A stretch of DNA of 64,000 nucleotides from contig OY759511.1 of assembly GCA_963662395.1 (NCBI GenBank), forward strand, positions 4,712,001 to 4,776,000, read 5' to 3'. This document shows, piece after piece, positions 1-7,450 of the stretch. The position numbers and the translations under genes were made by a program. The notes below the pieces were generated by a model. The model was not told where the DNA came from. It did not search any database and was given only the letters and a program-made list of their open reading frames with translations. Position 1 is the stretch's first letter, and each line of letters starts with the position of its first letter. The DNA comes from JAPOXR01 sp963662395 (lineage in GTDB: Bacteria > Pseudomonadota > Alphaproteobacteria > Rhodobacterales > Rhodobacteraceae).

Positions 1-1
1 C

Positions 2-142
2 CACCTGGTCTTCTACGGATACGAGGCAGTCGTCGGGCGCGAGCCGGGCAGCAACTTCAAGCGGATTTCCATCGCCATCGGCCTGGTGGCAGTGATCATG
101 CTGATGGCATTCGGCCTGTTCAACGACCTGACCTGCCAGTGA
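2..142 (+). CDS. rseP: RseP-type site-2 protease, C-terminal 46 residues (partial)
   Basis: The reading frame enters from the left edge and ends at a TGA. The 46 visible residues include a basic stretch followed by one hydrophobic segment (IAIGLVAVIMLMAFGLFNDL), which matches the last membrane helix of RseP/MmpA intramembrane zinc metalloproteases. The family cleaves membrane-bound anti-sigma factors in the envelope stress response. The HExxH active site lies outside the window. The assignment rests on this tail and on position: rseP normally stands directly upstream of bamA in alphaproteobacteria, as here. About 240 bp separate it from the bamA start. Confidence 0.75.
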   Translation, partial: HLVFYGYEAVVGREPGSNFKRISIAIGLVAVIMLMAFGLFNDLTCQ

Positions 143-384
143 CCAACGCAATCCTGCCGGGATCGAGGGCGCGGCTCGGGTCATCCGGCCAGTGACCGAC
201 GCCAGCCATTCGAGAGGCCGAGATCGGTGAGTTGCCGGCCCGGCGATTCGGCTGGAGGCATGGCACAATTCCACAACAGGCACCTGCCGGGACTCGTATT
301 GCCGCGACCGGAGGCGCGGAGACTTTGACAAGTCATCCTTTGGCCATTATGCCTCAAGGGGTTGGAAGTGGGGGCTGCCTGACA

Positions 385-2787
385 ATGCAAGTAAGGTGTA
401 TTTTTCTGCGGGTTGGAAACTTTTTCCGCAGTTTGGCGATTTGTGGTCTGTTGTGCATTCTTCTGCCGGTGGCAGCCGCAGGACAGTCCTACAGCTACTC
501 GGATATCATCGTTGAGGGCAACACCCGCATCGATGCGGACAGCGTGATTCGGATCTCGGAGTTGCCAGGCTCCGGCACCGTTTCGGCGGCCGGCCTGAAT
601 GCCGCGTTCCGACGGATTTCCGATGCACAGCTGTTCGAGGAGTTCGCGATTGCGCCCAGGGGCAGGCAGTTGGTGATCAGCGTCGTCGAGTTTCCGACCA
701 TCAACGAGATCTCGATCGAGGGCAACGAGCGAATCAAGGATGAGGCCCTGGTGGGGTTGGTGCGGTCGCAGCCCCGGCATGTCTACAACCCGGCCCTGGC
801 CGAGGCAGATGCCACCGCCATTGCCGAGGCCTATCGGGTCGGCGGCCGTTTTGCAGCCACGGTTACCCCGAAGATCATCAGGCGTTCAGGCAACCGGGTC
901 GACCTGGTCTTCGAGGTCTTCGAGGGCAAGGTCATCGAGACCGAGCGTATCAGCTTCGTCGGCAACGATGTCTTTTCCGAGGGGCGCCTGCGCCGCGTGG
1001 TTGCATCGAAACAGGCCGGAATATTCCGCACTTTCGTCCGCAGCGACACCTATATCGCCGAACGAATAGAGGCCGACAAGGCGTTGCTCGAGGAATTCTA
1101 CACGGACCGGGGATATATCGATTTCGAGGTCCTGTCCGTGACCTCCGAACTGACGACCGAACGGGATGCATTCTTCCTGGTATTCAAGATTCGGGAAGGC
1201 CAGATGTACAGGTTTGGCGACGTGACTGCTGCCACGGAAGCGGCGGGCATCGATGTCGAGGAATTCGCCTCGCACACGCGGATTGTGGCCGGCGACGTCT
1301 ATACCCCGAAACTGGTGCAGGAAACCGTCAGGCGCATGGAGTTCCTGGCGGCCGGGTACGACATGCCGTTCATCCGGGCTCGGCCGGAACCGATTCGTGA
1401 CGATTTGGCCCGGATTGTCGACATCAGGTTCGACCTTGTCCGTGATTCGAAGATTTTCGTCGAGAGAATTGAAATCGAAGGCAATACGACCACACTTGAT
1501 CGGGTCATCAGGCGCCAGTTCGATATTGTCGAGGGAGACCCCTTCAACCCGCGCGAGATCGAGGAGGCGGAAGCGAGGATCAACCGTCTTGGCTTCTTTT
1601 CGTCGGTGGACGTGACGACGGAGCGGGGATCGACCGGAAATCACGTGGTGGTGCGGGTCAGCGTCGAGGAAAAACCCACCGGGTCGCTGTCCTTTGGTGC
1701 AACCTATGCCAAGGCGGACGGGGTTGCCGCCACCGTCAACCTGTCCGAGAGCAACCTTCTCGGGCGCGGCCAGTTTCTCAGCTTCGGCATCGAAACCGGC
1801 AGCAGCAAGAGCTATTCCCTGACCTTTGTCGAGCCGTATTTCCTGGACCGGCGAGATGTCGAATTCCAGCTGAGGACATCGTACTCCTCGGTGGACGGCG
1901 GCGCCACCAGCTACTCCACCAAGCAATGGCGCATTGATCCGTCGCTGAGATTCTTCATCAACGAGAACACCCGCCTGCGGGTCGGTGTCGGCCTGTCGAC
2001 CTACAAGATCGACGAGGTGCGCTCGAGGTCCTTCATTCTCGAGGAGGATTTCAACCGCGGTCGGGGTGACACCATCTCGGCCAATTACCTGGTCGATTTC
2101 GACAGCCGGCGGACCGCCTTCAACCCGCGGCACGGGATCATATTCCGCGGCGGACAGGATTTTGCCTATGGCACCAAGGACAAGACGTCGGCGATTACCA
2201 CGACCGGGCTGCTTGGTGGACAAACGACCATTCTCAACGAGGAAGTGACGCTGACCGGCGAGCTTGAAGGCGGTATCCTGACCGCATCCGGCGGCCCGTC
2301 GCGCATCCGCGACCGTTTCCACATGCATGGCGGAATCATGAGAGGATTCGCCGCCAACGGCATCGGCCCCAGGGACTTCACCCTGGCTAGAGCCAGGGAC
2401 AAGGAGGCCCCGCCCACCAGGACCTACCATACGGCGCTGGGTGGAAACTATTTTGCGGCGATGCGGCTCGAGAGCCGGTTCCCGCTCGGCGTGTCCGAGG
2501 AGCTGGGCCTGGCTGGCGGCCTGTTCCTTGATGCCGGCTCCATCTGGGGGTTGGACGACAAGCGCTGCGCCAATTACGGTAGATATGCCGTGGGTCCTGA
2601 CCAAGATTCGGTCATCGGGGAGAATTGCCTGATTGATGACCGGATGCATTTGCGGTCGGCGGCCGGGTTCTCGCTGTTCTGGACCACCCTTCTAGGTCCG
2701 TTGCGGTTCAATTTTGCCAAGGATCTGAGATCCCAGCCCTATGATGAACGGCAATCATTCAACCTGGAGCTGGAATCCAGTTTCTGA
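385..2787 (+). CDS. bamA: Outer membrane protein assembly factor BamA
   Basis: BamA is the central beta-barrel of the BAM complex and inserts barrel proteins into the outer membrane. The chosen ATG gives 800 residues beginning with a signal peptide (basic MQVRCIFLR, hydrophobic core, cleavage near AAAGQ). The frame is open further upstream to 232, but that part is unlike a BamA N terminus. After the signal come five POTRA repeats, the first starting at IIVEGNTRID, over roughly residues 35-440. A C-terminal barrel of about 360 residues follows and ends in the aromatic signature LELESSF with terminal Phe. Length is normal for the family. The stop codon abuts the ATG of the next gene, so translation is probably coupled. 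Confidence 0.95.
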   Translation: MQVRCIFLRVGNFFRSLAICGLLCILLPVAAAGQSYSYSDIIVEGNTRIDADSVIRISELPGSGTVSAAGLNAAFRRISDAQLFEEFAIAPRGRQLVISVVEFPTINEISIEGNERIKDEALVGLVRSQPRHVYNPALAEADATAIAEAYRVGGRFAATVTPKIIRRSGNRVDLVFEVFEGKVIETERISFVGNDVFSEGRLRRVVASKQAGIFRTFVRSDTYIAERIEADKALLEEFYTDRGYIDFEVLSVTSELTTERDAFFLVFKIREGQMYRFGDVTAATEAAGIDVEEFASHTRIVAGDVYTPKLVQETVRRMEFLAAGYDMPFIRARPEPIRDDLARIVDIRFDLVRDSKIFVERIEIEGNTTTLDRVIRRQFDIVEGDPFNPREIEEAEARINRLGFFSSVDVTTERGSTGNHVVVRVSVEEKPTGSLSFGATYAKADGVAATVNLSESNLLGRGQFLSFGIETGSSKSYSLTFVEPYFLDRRDVEFQLRTSYSSVDGGATSYSTKQWRIDPSLRFFINENTRLRVGVGLSTYKIDEVRSRSFILEEDFNRGRGDTISANYLVDFDSRRTAFNPRHGIIFRGGQDFAYGTKDKTSAITTTGLLGGQTTILNEEVTLTGELEGGILTASGGPSRIRDRFHMHGGIMRGFAANGIGPRDFTLARARDKEAPPTRTYHTALGGNYFAAMRLESRFPLGVSEELGLAGGLFLDAGSIWGLDDKRCANYGRYAVGPDQDSVIGENCLIDDRMHLRSAAGFSLFWTTLLGPLRFNFAKDLRSQPYDERQSFNLELESSF

Positions 2788-3552
2788 ATGGGCCGTGCAG
2801 GGAGATCGGCATCCGTAGCCGTGCTGGCATTGGCAGCGGTTGCCTCGCCTGTCGCCGACGCACAAGTCGCTCATCTGCCACCATTGGTCTACCTGCCACA
2901 ATATACGGACGTGGTAATCGAACGGACCTCCGGAACCGGAGTGCTGCAGCGGGACCATGGCTTCGTTCCGGACAGCATGGCCGGTGTGCCGGGCCGCGAC
3001 CGGCCGCGACTCGGCTATGTCGTCTCCCAATACGTTGTGCTGGATATGGAGACCCTCTACCAGTCATCGAATTACGGACAGAGGGTTGGCGAGGAGCTCA
3101 TCGAGGAACGGGCGGCGATCACGGAAGAAAACAGCAGGCTTACCGAGTTCCTGGAGCAGGAAGAGGAGCTGCTCGGGAGGCTGGCGATTTCGCTCACCGA
3201 TCACGAATTCAGGATTGTATCCACTGCCTTTGACCGGAAGGTCGGGGATGTGCGCGAGAGACAGGATCTGAAGGCCAGGCTGCTCCAGGAATGGCTTGAC
3301 CAGGCGGCGGGATCATTCCAGGTTTTCGTGCAGAATTTCGTGCAATCAGTAGCCAGGAACCAAGGCTACCTGATTGTCATGAATTCGGATACGGTCACTC
3401 ACTCCGACATCGAAGTCGACATTACCGGTTCAATACAACATGATCTGAGGAGAGTCCTGGGCGACGGAACACATTCTTCGAATTATGAATCGGCAAGGCA
3501 GTTCATCGACCGGGGTGTTCACGTGGCAGAGAAGCAGGTCCTGTCCGAATAG
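2788..3552 (+). CDS. Skp/OmpH-family periplasmic chaperone
   Basis: A 254-residue protein begins on the ATG directly after the bamA stop. It has an N-terminal signal peptide (AVLALAAVASPVADAQ), then a linker rich in Pro and Tyr. From about residue 90 the sequence is helical and charged (EELIEERAAITEENSRLTEF), as expected for the coiled-coil tentacles of Skp/OmpH. The family binds unfolded outer membrane proteins in the periplasm and hands them to BamA, so its place between bamA and fabZ makes sense. It is longer than E. coli Skp (161 residues), mainly at the N terminus. A short LDMETLYQSSNYG segment matches the OmpH domain start. In many bacteria lpxD occupies this position; it is not here. 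Confidence 0.75.
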   Translation: MGRAGRSASVAVLALAAVASPVADAQVAHLPPLVYLPQYTDVVIERTSGTGVLQRDHGFVPDSMAGVPGRDRPRLGYVVSQYVVLDMETLYQSSNYGQRVGEELIEERAAITEENSRLTEFLEQEEELLGRLAISLTDHEFRIVSTAFDRKVGDVRERQDLKARLLQEWLDQAAGSFQVFVQNFVQSVARNQGYLIVMNSDTVTHSDIEVDITGSIQHDLRRVLGDGTHSSNYESARQFIDRGVHVAEKQVLSE

Positions 3553-3608
3553 CGAGTTGTCCTGGATTGGTGCCAGGGGGCCGGACCCAGTGCGAAAGGG
3601 TAGTGCGT

Positions 3609-4085
3609 ATGGTTGAAGCTCCGGAAATCGACGACGTGGTCATTGATCATTCCATGATCACTCGCATGATTCCACACAGGTATCCGTTCCTGTTGGTCGA
3701 CAGGGTGATCAGGCTGGAAAAGGGCAAGAGTGCGGTCGGCATCAAGAATGTCACCTTCAATGAGCCGCAATTTCCGGGACATTTTCCGGACAACCCGGTG
3801 ATGCCCGGCGTGGCGATCGTTGAGTCGATGGCGCAATCGGCGGCGATTCTCGTCAATTACACCCTTGATCTGATCGACCAGCCCATCAGCATCTATCTCC
3901 TGGGTGTCGATGACGCACGGTTTCGGAAGATGGTGGTGCCCGGAGACGTGCTCGAGCTTCGCATGACCGTGCTCAGGAGGCGTGGCAAGGTCTGGAAGAT
4001 GCGGGGGCTGGCCTATGTTGGCGATGCGCTTGCGGCAGAGGCGACCATAACTGCGCTCTGGGAGCCCGGGGAAAAGGCTGCCTAG
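3609..4085 (+). CDS. fabZ: 3-hydroxyacyl-ACP dehydratase FabZ
   Basis: A 158-residue hot-dog-fold enzyme that dehydrates beta-hydroxyacyl-ACP in type II fatty acid synthesis. The motif MIPHRYPFLLVDRV near the N terminus and HFPDNPVMPGVAIVESMAQ carry the catalytic His and Glu. The ATG at 3609 is preferred over in-frame starts from 3567 because an AAAGGG ribosome site lies 8 bases upstream and the extra residues are not FabZ-like. It sits between skp and lpxA, which is the usual arrangement: FabZ and LpxA compete for the same hydroxyacyl-ACP pool. Only one base separates it from lpxA. Confidence 0.93.
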   Translation: MVEAPEIDDVVIDHSMITRMIPHRYPFLLVDRVIRLEKGKSAVGIKNVTFNEPQFPGHFPDNPVMPGVAIVESMAQSAAILVNYTLDLIDQPISIYLLGVDDARFRKMVVPGDVLELRMTVLRRRGKVWKMRGLAYVGDALAAEATITALWEPGEKAA

Positions 4086-4086
4086 G

Positions 4087-4914
4087 ATGTCGATTGCGCA
4101 GTCGGCAACAATCCATCGAACAGCCGACATCTCGCCAGGAGCCGTGATTCGGAATGGTGCCAGCGTGGGTCCGTTCAGCGTGATCGGGCCTGACGTCGTC
4201 CTTGGCGAAAATGTCGTCGTGAAATCGCATGCGGTGATTACCGGCTGGACGGAGATCGGCGATGATACCATTGTCTTTCCCTTTGCCTGTGTCGGCGAAA
4301 TTCCGCAGGACCTGAAATACCAGGGCGAGAAAACCCGCCTGGTTGTCGGCCGGCGAAACCGGATCAGGGAAGGTGCGACGCTCAATGGCGGGACCCGTCT
4401 CGGTGGCGGTGTCACCAGGGTCGGCAATGACTGCCTGTTCATGACCGGCACCCATGTCGGCCATGATTGCAGTGTCGGCGACCGCGTCATCATGGCCAAC
4501 CATGCATCGCTCGGTGGCCACTGCGTGATCGGTGACAACGTGATCATCGGCGGCCTGTCCGGTGTGCACCAGTTTGTCCGAATCGGGAAGGGGGCAATCA
4601 TCGGCGCGGTCACCATGGTCAGGCGCGACGTCATACCGCATGGATTTGTCCAGGGCCCGGCAGGAGGCCTGGAAGGGGTGAATTTGGTCGGCCTGCGCCG
4701 CCGGGGTGCGGACAGCGCCGACATCCGCAACCTCAGGGGGGCCTATAACGAACTGGCCGAGAGTGATCGGCCCATGGCCGAGAAGATCCTGGATCTGCAG
4801 GAATCGGGCAACCGGGGCCGGCTGGTCGACGATTTGATCGAATTCGTGCGTGAAGATACCGGGCGCTCGTTGCTGCGGCCAACCAGGCGGGTCCATGACG
4901 ACAGCCCTGGATGA
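4087..4914 (+). CDS. lpxA: UDP-N-acetylglucosamine 3-O-acyltransferase LpxA
   Basis: A 275-residue cytoplasmic enzyme catalysing the first step of lipid A synthesis, transfer of a 3-hydroxyacyl chain from ACP to UDP-GlcNAc. Hexapeptide repeats of the left-handed parallel beta-helix run from the N terminus to about residue 190 (for example ISPGAVIRNGASVGP and IGDNVIIGG). They include GTHVGHDC, which holds the catalytic His, and VHQFVRIGKGAIIGA. A helical C-terminal domain follows. The start is fixed by a one-base gap after fabZ and by a GGGGAAAAGG purine tract upstream. Its end overlaps lpxI by 20 bases. Confidence 0.95.
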   Translation: MSIAQSATIHRTADISPGAVIRNGASVGPFSVIGPDVVLGENVVVKSHAVITGWTEIGDDTIVFPFACVGEIPQDLKYQGEKTRLVVGRRNRIREGATLNGGTRLGGGVTRVGNDCLFMTGTHVGHDCSVGDRVIMANHASLGGHCVIGDNVIIGGLSGVHQFVRIGKGAIIGAVTMVRRDVIPHGFVQGPAGGLEGVNLVGLRRRGADSADIRNLRGAYNELAESDRPMAEKILDLQESGNRGRLVDDLIEFVREDTGRSLLRPTRRVHDDSPG

Positions 4915-5713
4915 CAGGTTCCTGCTGGTTGCCGGCACCGGCGAACTCCCGCGGCTGGTGCTTGACCTGGCAGCCAGGTCAGGTGCCACTGTATGCATAC
5001 TCGGACTGCCCGGCTTCGATGCACCAGGTGTTGCAGATCACTGCCAAATCCGGATCGACCTCGGCAATTTCGAGACCGTGATCGCCGGGTTGGCGGCTGA
5101 AGGCTATCGCCAGCTGGTTCCGGTTGGCGGCATCAGGCGCCACCTGGTGGCCGATGGCTCCAATTCGGAGATCTGGGATGGTGATGATGCCGTGATTCGG
5201 CTCTTGGTGGAGACGGTCGAGAGTCTGGGGCTGGAGATCGTCGGTGTCCACCAGCTGATTCCCGGTTTGCTGGCCGGCCCCGGCGTGCTGACCGCGATGC
5301 AACCGGATGACACGGACCGGACCGATTTGCAGCGGGCCCGGGAAATTGTCGATCTGCTGGGACAGGCCGATATCGGACAGGCGGCCGTTGTCGCAAGGAG
5401 GTTGTGCCTGGCGGTCGAGTCTGTCTGCGGAACCGATGTCATGTTGCAGCAGGCCGGGTTGGCGATGGCTTCCGAGTTCCCGGAGCGCCGGGAGCGGTTG
5501 GGGTTGGCCTACAAGGCACTGAAGCGGGGCCAGGAATCACGGGTCGATTTCCCGGTCATCGGCCCCGACACCGTTCGACGGGCGGCCGATGCCGGCCTGC
5601 GTGGCGTTGCCCTGGAGGCTTCCGGTGTCATGCTGCTCGACAGGGAGTGCGCAATCTCCATTGCCGACCGGGAGGGCCTGTTCATCTGGTCGGTGGCAAG
5701 GGATCAGGTTTGA
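4895..5713 (+). CDS. lpxI: UDP-2,3-diacylglucosamine pyrophosphatase LpxI
   Basis: A 272-residue protein of the LpxI (formerly DUF1009) family, which hydrolyses UDP-2,3-diacylglucosamine to lipid X in alphaproteobacteria in place of LpxH. The N terminus LLVAGTGELPRLVLDLA is characteristic, and the conserved block around SVCGTDVMLQQA is present in the C-terminal half. The ATG at 4895 lies inside the end of lpxA, giving a 20-base overlap, and the following lpxB TTG overlaps this stop (TTGA). Both suggest coupled translation within the lipid A operon. Confidence 0.9.
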   Translation: MTTALDDRFLLVAGTGELPRLVLDLAARSGATVCILGLPGFDAPGVADHCQIRIDLGNFETVIAGLAAEGYRQLVPVGGIRRHLVADGSNSEIWDGDDAVIRLLVETVESLGLEIVGVHQLIPGLLAGPGVLTAMQPDDTDRTDLQRAREIVDLLGQADIGQAAVVARRLCLAVESVCGTDVMLQQAGLAMASEFPERRERLGLAYKALKRGQESRVDFPVIGPDTVRRAADAGLRGVALEASGVMLLDRECAISIADREGLFIWSVARDQV

Positions 5714-6933
5714 GCCGGCGGGTCTTCCTGGTAGCTGGCGAGCCGTCCGGCGATCGCCTCGGGGCATCGCTGATGACCGGCTTGACCAGGGTCGGCGGCC
5801 CCACCGGGTTCTCGGGAGTCGGTGGCCCGGAGATGGAAAATTGCGGGCTGGCCAGCCTCTTTGATTTCAGCAAGCTGTCGGTCATGGGGCTCGTCGAGGT
5901 GGTAGGGCACCTGCCTTCACTGGTGAGGCTGGTCGGTGTGACGGCCGAGGCGGCGCTGGCAGAAAGACCTGATGTCATGGTTACCATCGACAGCCCGGAT
6001 TTCTGCCTGAGAGTTGCCCGCCGGGTCAGGGCCCGGGGCGGCAACTTCCCGATCATCCACTATGTATCGCCCTCGGTCTGGGCATGGCGGACCGGCCGGG
6101 CCAGGAAGCTGGCCGACGCCGTTGATCATGTGCTGGCCCTGCTGCCCTTCGAGCCGGATTTCCTGGCTGGACATGGTGTCGATGCGAGTTTCGTCGGCCA
6201 TCCGGCAGCCGATCAGCCAGGATCGACCATGCGGGAAGATGCGTGGCTTCGGAATGAAATCGGGGCAGACCCTGACCGGCCGATACTGGCAGTGTTGCCC
6301 GGGTCCCGGCGCTCGGAGATCGAGATCCTGGCACCGGTATTCGGACAGGCGGTCAGCATGTTCTGCAAGCGGCGGCCGGATTTCCAGGTCATCGTTCCGG
6401 CGGCAGCGGCGGTGGCGGCGCGGCTGGAGTTCCACCTCGAGGCCTGGCCGGCACACACGCATGTGATTGACCCGAGGGGAATGACGCTGGCGGAAGGCGA
6501 GGGCCGCAAGGTTGCGGTGCTGCAACTGGCTGATCTGGCGCTGGCGGCATCGGGAACCGTCGCCCTGGAGCTGGCCATGGCCGATACACCGATGGTGGTG
6601 GCCTATGACATGAAATGGATCTCGCGCCAGCTGATCGGCAGCCTGCTCAAGGTCGAGACCGTCAGCCTGGTGAACCTGGTTGACCAGTCAGCCACGGTGC
6701 CGGAAATGCTGGGGAAGAGTTGTCGGGCAGATCTGATCTGCAACGCCATCGAGGCATTGGCGACTGATCTGCAACACCAGCGCCAGCAGCGCCAGGCATT
6801 TGCCAGGGTCAGGGAAAAGCTGGGAGCCGGTGATGAGCCATCCGGCGTCAGGGCGGCGCGGGCGGTGCTCGATGTCATTGCGAGAAACCGGCAGGCTCGG
6901 CCCCGAACACCGTCACCAGATCTTCAGGATTGA
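5710..6933 (+). CDS. lpxB: Lipid-A-disaccharide synthase LpxB
   Basis: A 407-residue GT19 glycosyltransferase that joins lipid X to UDP-2,3-diacylglucosamine at the inner membrane. The N terminus SRRVFLVAGEPSGDRLGA is the LpxB signature. FSGVGGPEME, HYVSPSVWAWR and LPGSRRSEIEIL follow in the usual order. No ATG lies near this N terminus; the TTG that overlaps the lpxI stop (TTGA) places the signature at residue 2, so it is taken as the start. The 3' end overlaps the convergent deacylase gene by 59 bases. Confidence 0.92.
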   Translation: MSRRVFLVAGEPSGDRLGASLMTGLTRVGGPTGFSGVGGPEMENCGLASLFDFSKLSVMGLVEVVGHLPSLVRLVGVTAEAALAERPDVMVTIDSPDFCLRVARRVRARGGNFPIIHYVSPSVWAWRTGRARKLADAVDHVLALLPFEPDFLAGHGVDASFVGHPAADQPGSTMREDAWLRNEIGADPDRPILAVLPGSRRSEIEILAPVFGQAVSMFCKRRPDFQVIVPAAAAVAARLEFHLEAWPAHTHVIDPRGMTLAEGEGRKVAVLQLADLALAASGTVALELAMADTPMVVAYDMKWISRQLIGSLLKVETVSLVNLVDQSATVPEMLGKSCRADLICNAIEALATDLQHQRQQRQAFARVREKLGAGDEPSGVRAARAVLDVIARNRQARPRTPSPDLQD

Positions 6934-7345
6934 TGTTGAAGACGTGATGTGGTGTTCCGGCAGCTGCCCAGACGTCAGGAAATTGCAGGAGAACATGGTC
7001 AATGAAGCTCCGGATCGGGACGGGGTGGGCGATCGGTGCCACGCCGCCAATGCTGAAGCCGGTTTGCCGTCGAACCAGGGCCGGATCGGCCCTGGAGAGG
7101 TCGGTCCCGGTCAGCCGACCGGCCAGACTGCCCGAGACCTGCCGTCCTCCGGGGGTCAGAAACAGGAACACCCGGCTGGCCGACCGATCGGCGAACACCA
7201 TGGATTTCACGATCTGGTCAAGTTCGCAGCCAATCTCCGCTGCAGCTTCCCTGACAGTCTTCGCAGGATTCTCGAACCTGACGATCCTGGCGGCAAGGCC
7301 CCGGCCGACCAGGCAGTGCCGCACCCGCTCCACGCTGTTTCCCAA
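6875..7345 (-). CDS. YbaK/EbsC-family aminoacyl-tRNA deacylase
   Basis: A protein of about 156 residues of the YbaK/ProX superfamily, whose members hydrolyse mischarged tRNAs (Cys-tRNAPro, Ala-tRNAPro). Visible motifs are EIGCELDQIVKSMVFA with the conserved Lys of the YbaK pocket, GRQVSG, and TGFSIGGVAPIAHP, the glycine-rich substrate loop. The best start is a TTG with GGGAG 10 bases upstream; a GTG 12 bases further in is the alternative. It is convergent with lpxB and overlaps its end by 59 bases. It could equally be named for the Ala-tRNA deacylase branch; I cannot tell which amino acid it edits. Confidence 0.8.
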   Translation of the reverse strand: MGNSVERVRHCLVGRGLAARIVRFENPAKTVREAAAEIGCELDQIVKSMVFADRSASRVFLFLTPGGRQVSGSLAGRLTGTDLSRADPALVRRQTGFSIGGVAPIAHPVPIRSFIDHVLLQFPDVWAAAGTPHHVFNINPEDLVTVFGAEPAGFSQ

Positions 7346-7450
7346 TGATCCATGCTCCCGATATGACAGGCAGGCAGATACAGGTGAGTTGCCGGCGGGA
7401 CAATATCGTGCATGACGGTCGGAAACTGCCCGGGACGGACAGGAACAGCG

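Noticed and set aside
886..2649. Long minus-strand open frame of 587 codons antisense to bamA
   Set aside because: It is a shadow of the GC-rich bamA frame: composition is unlike a protein, no motifs are present, and bamA is certain.
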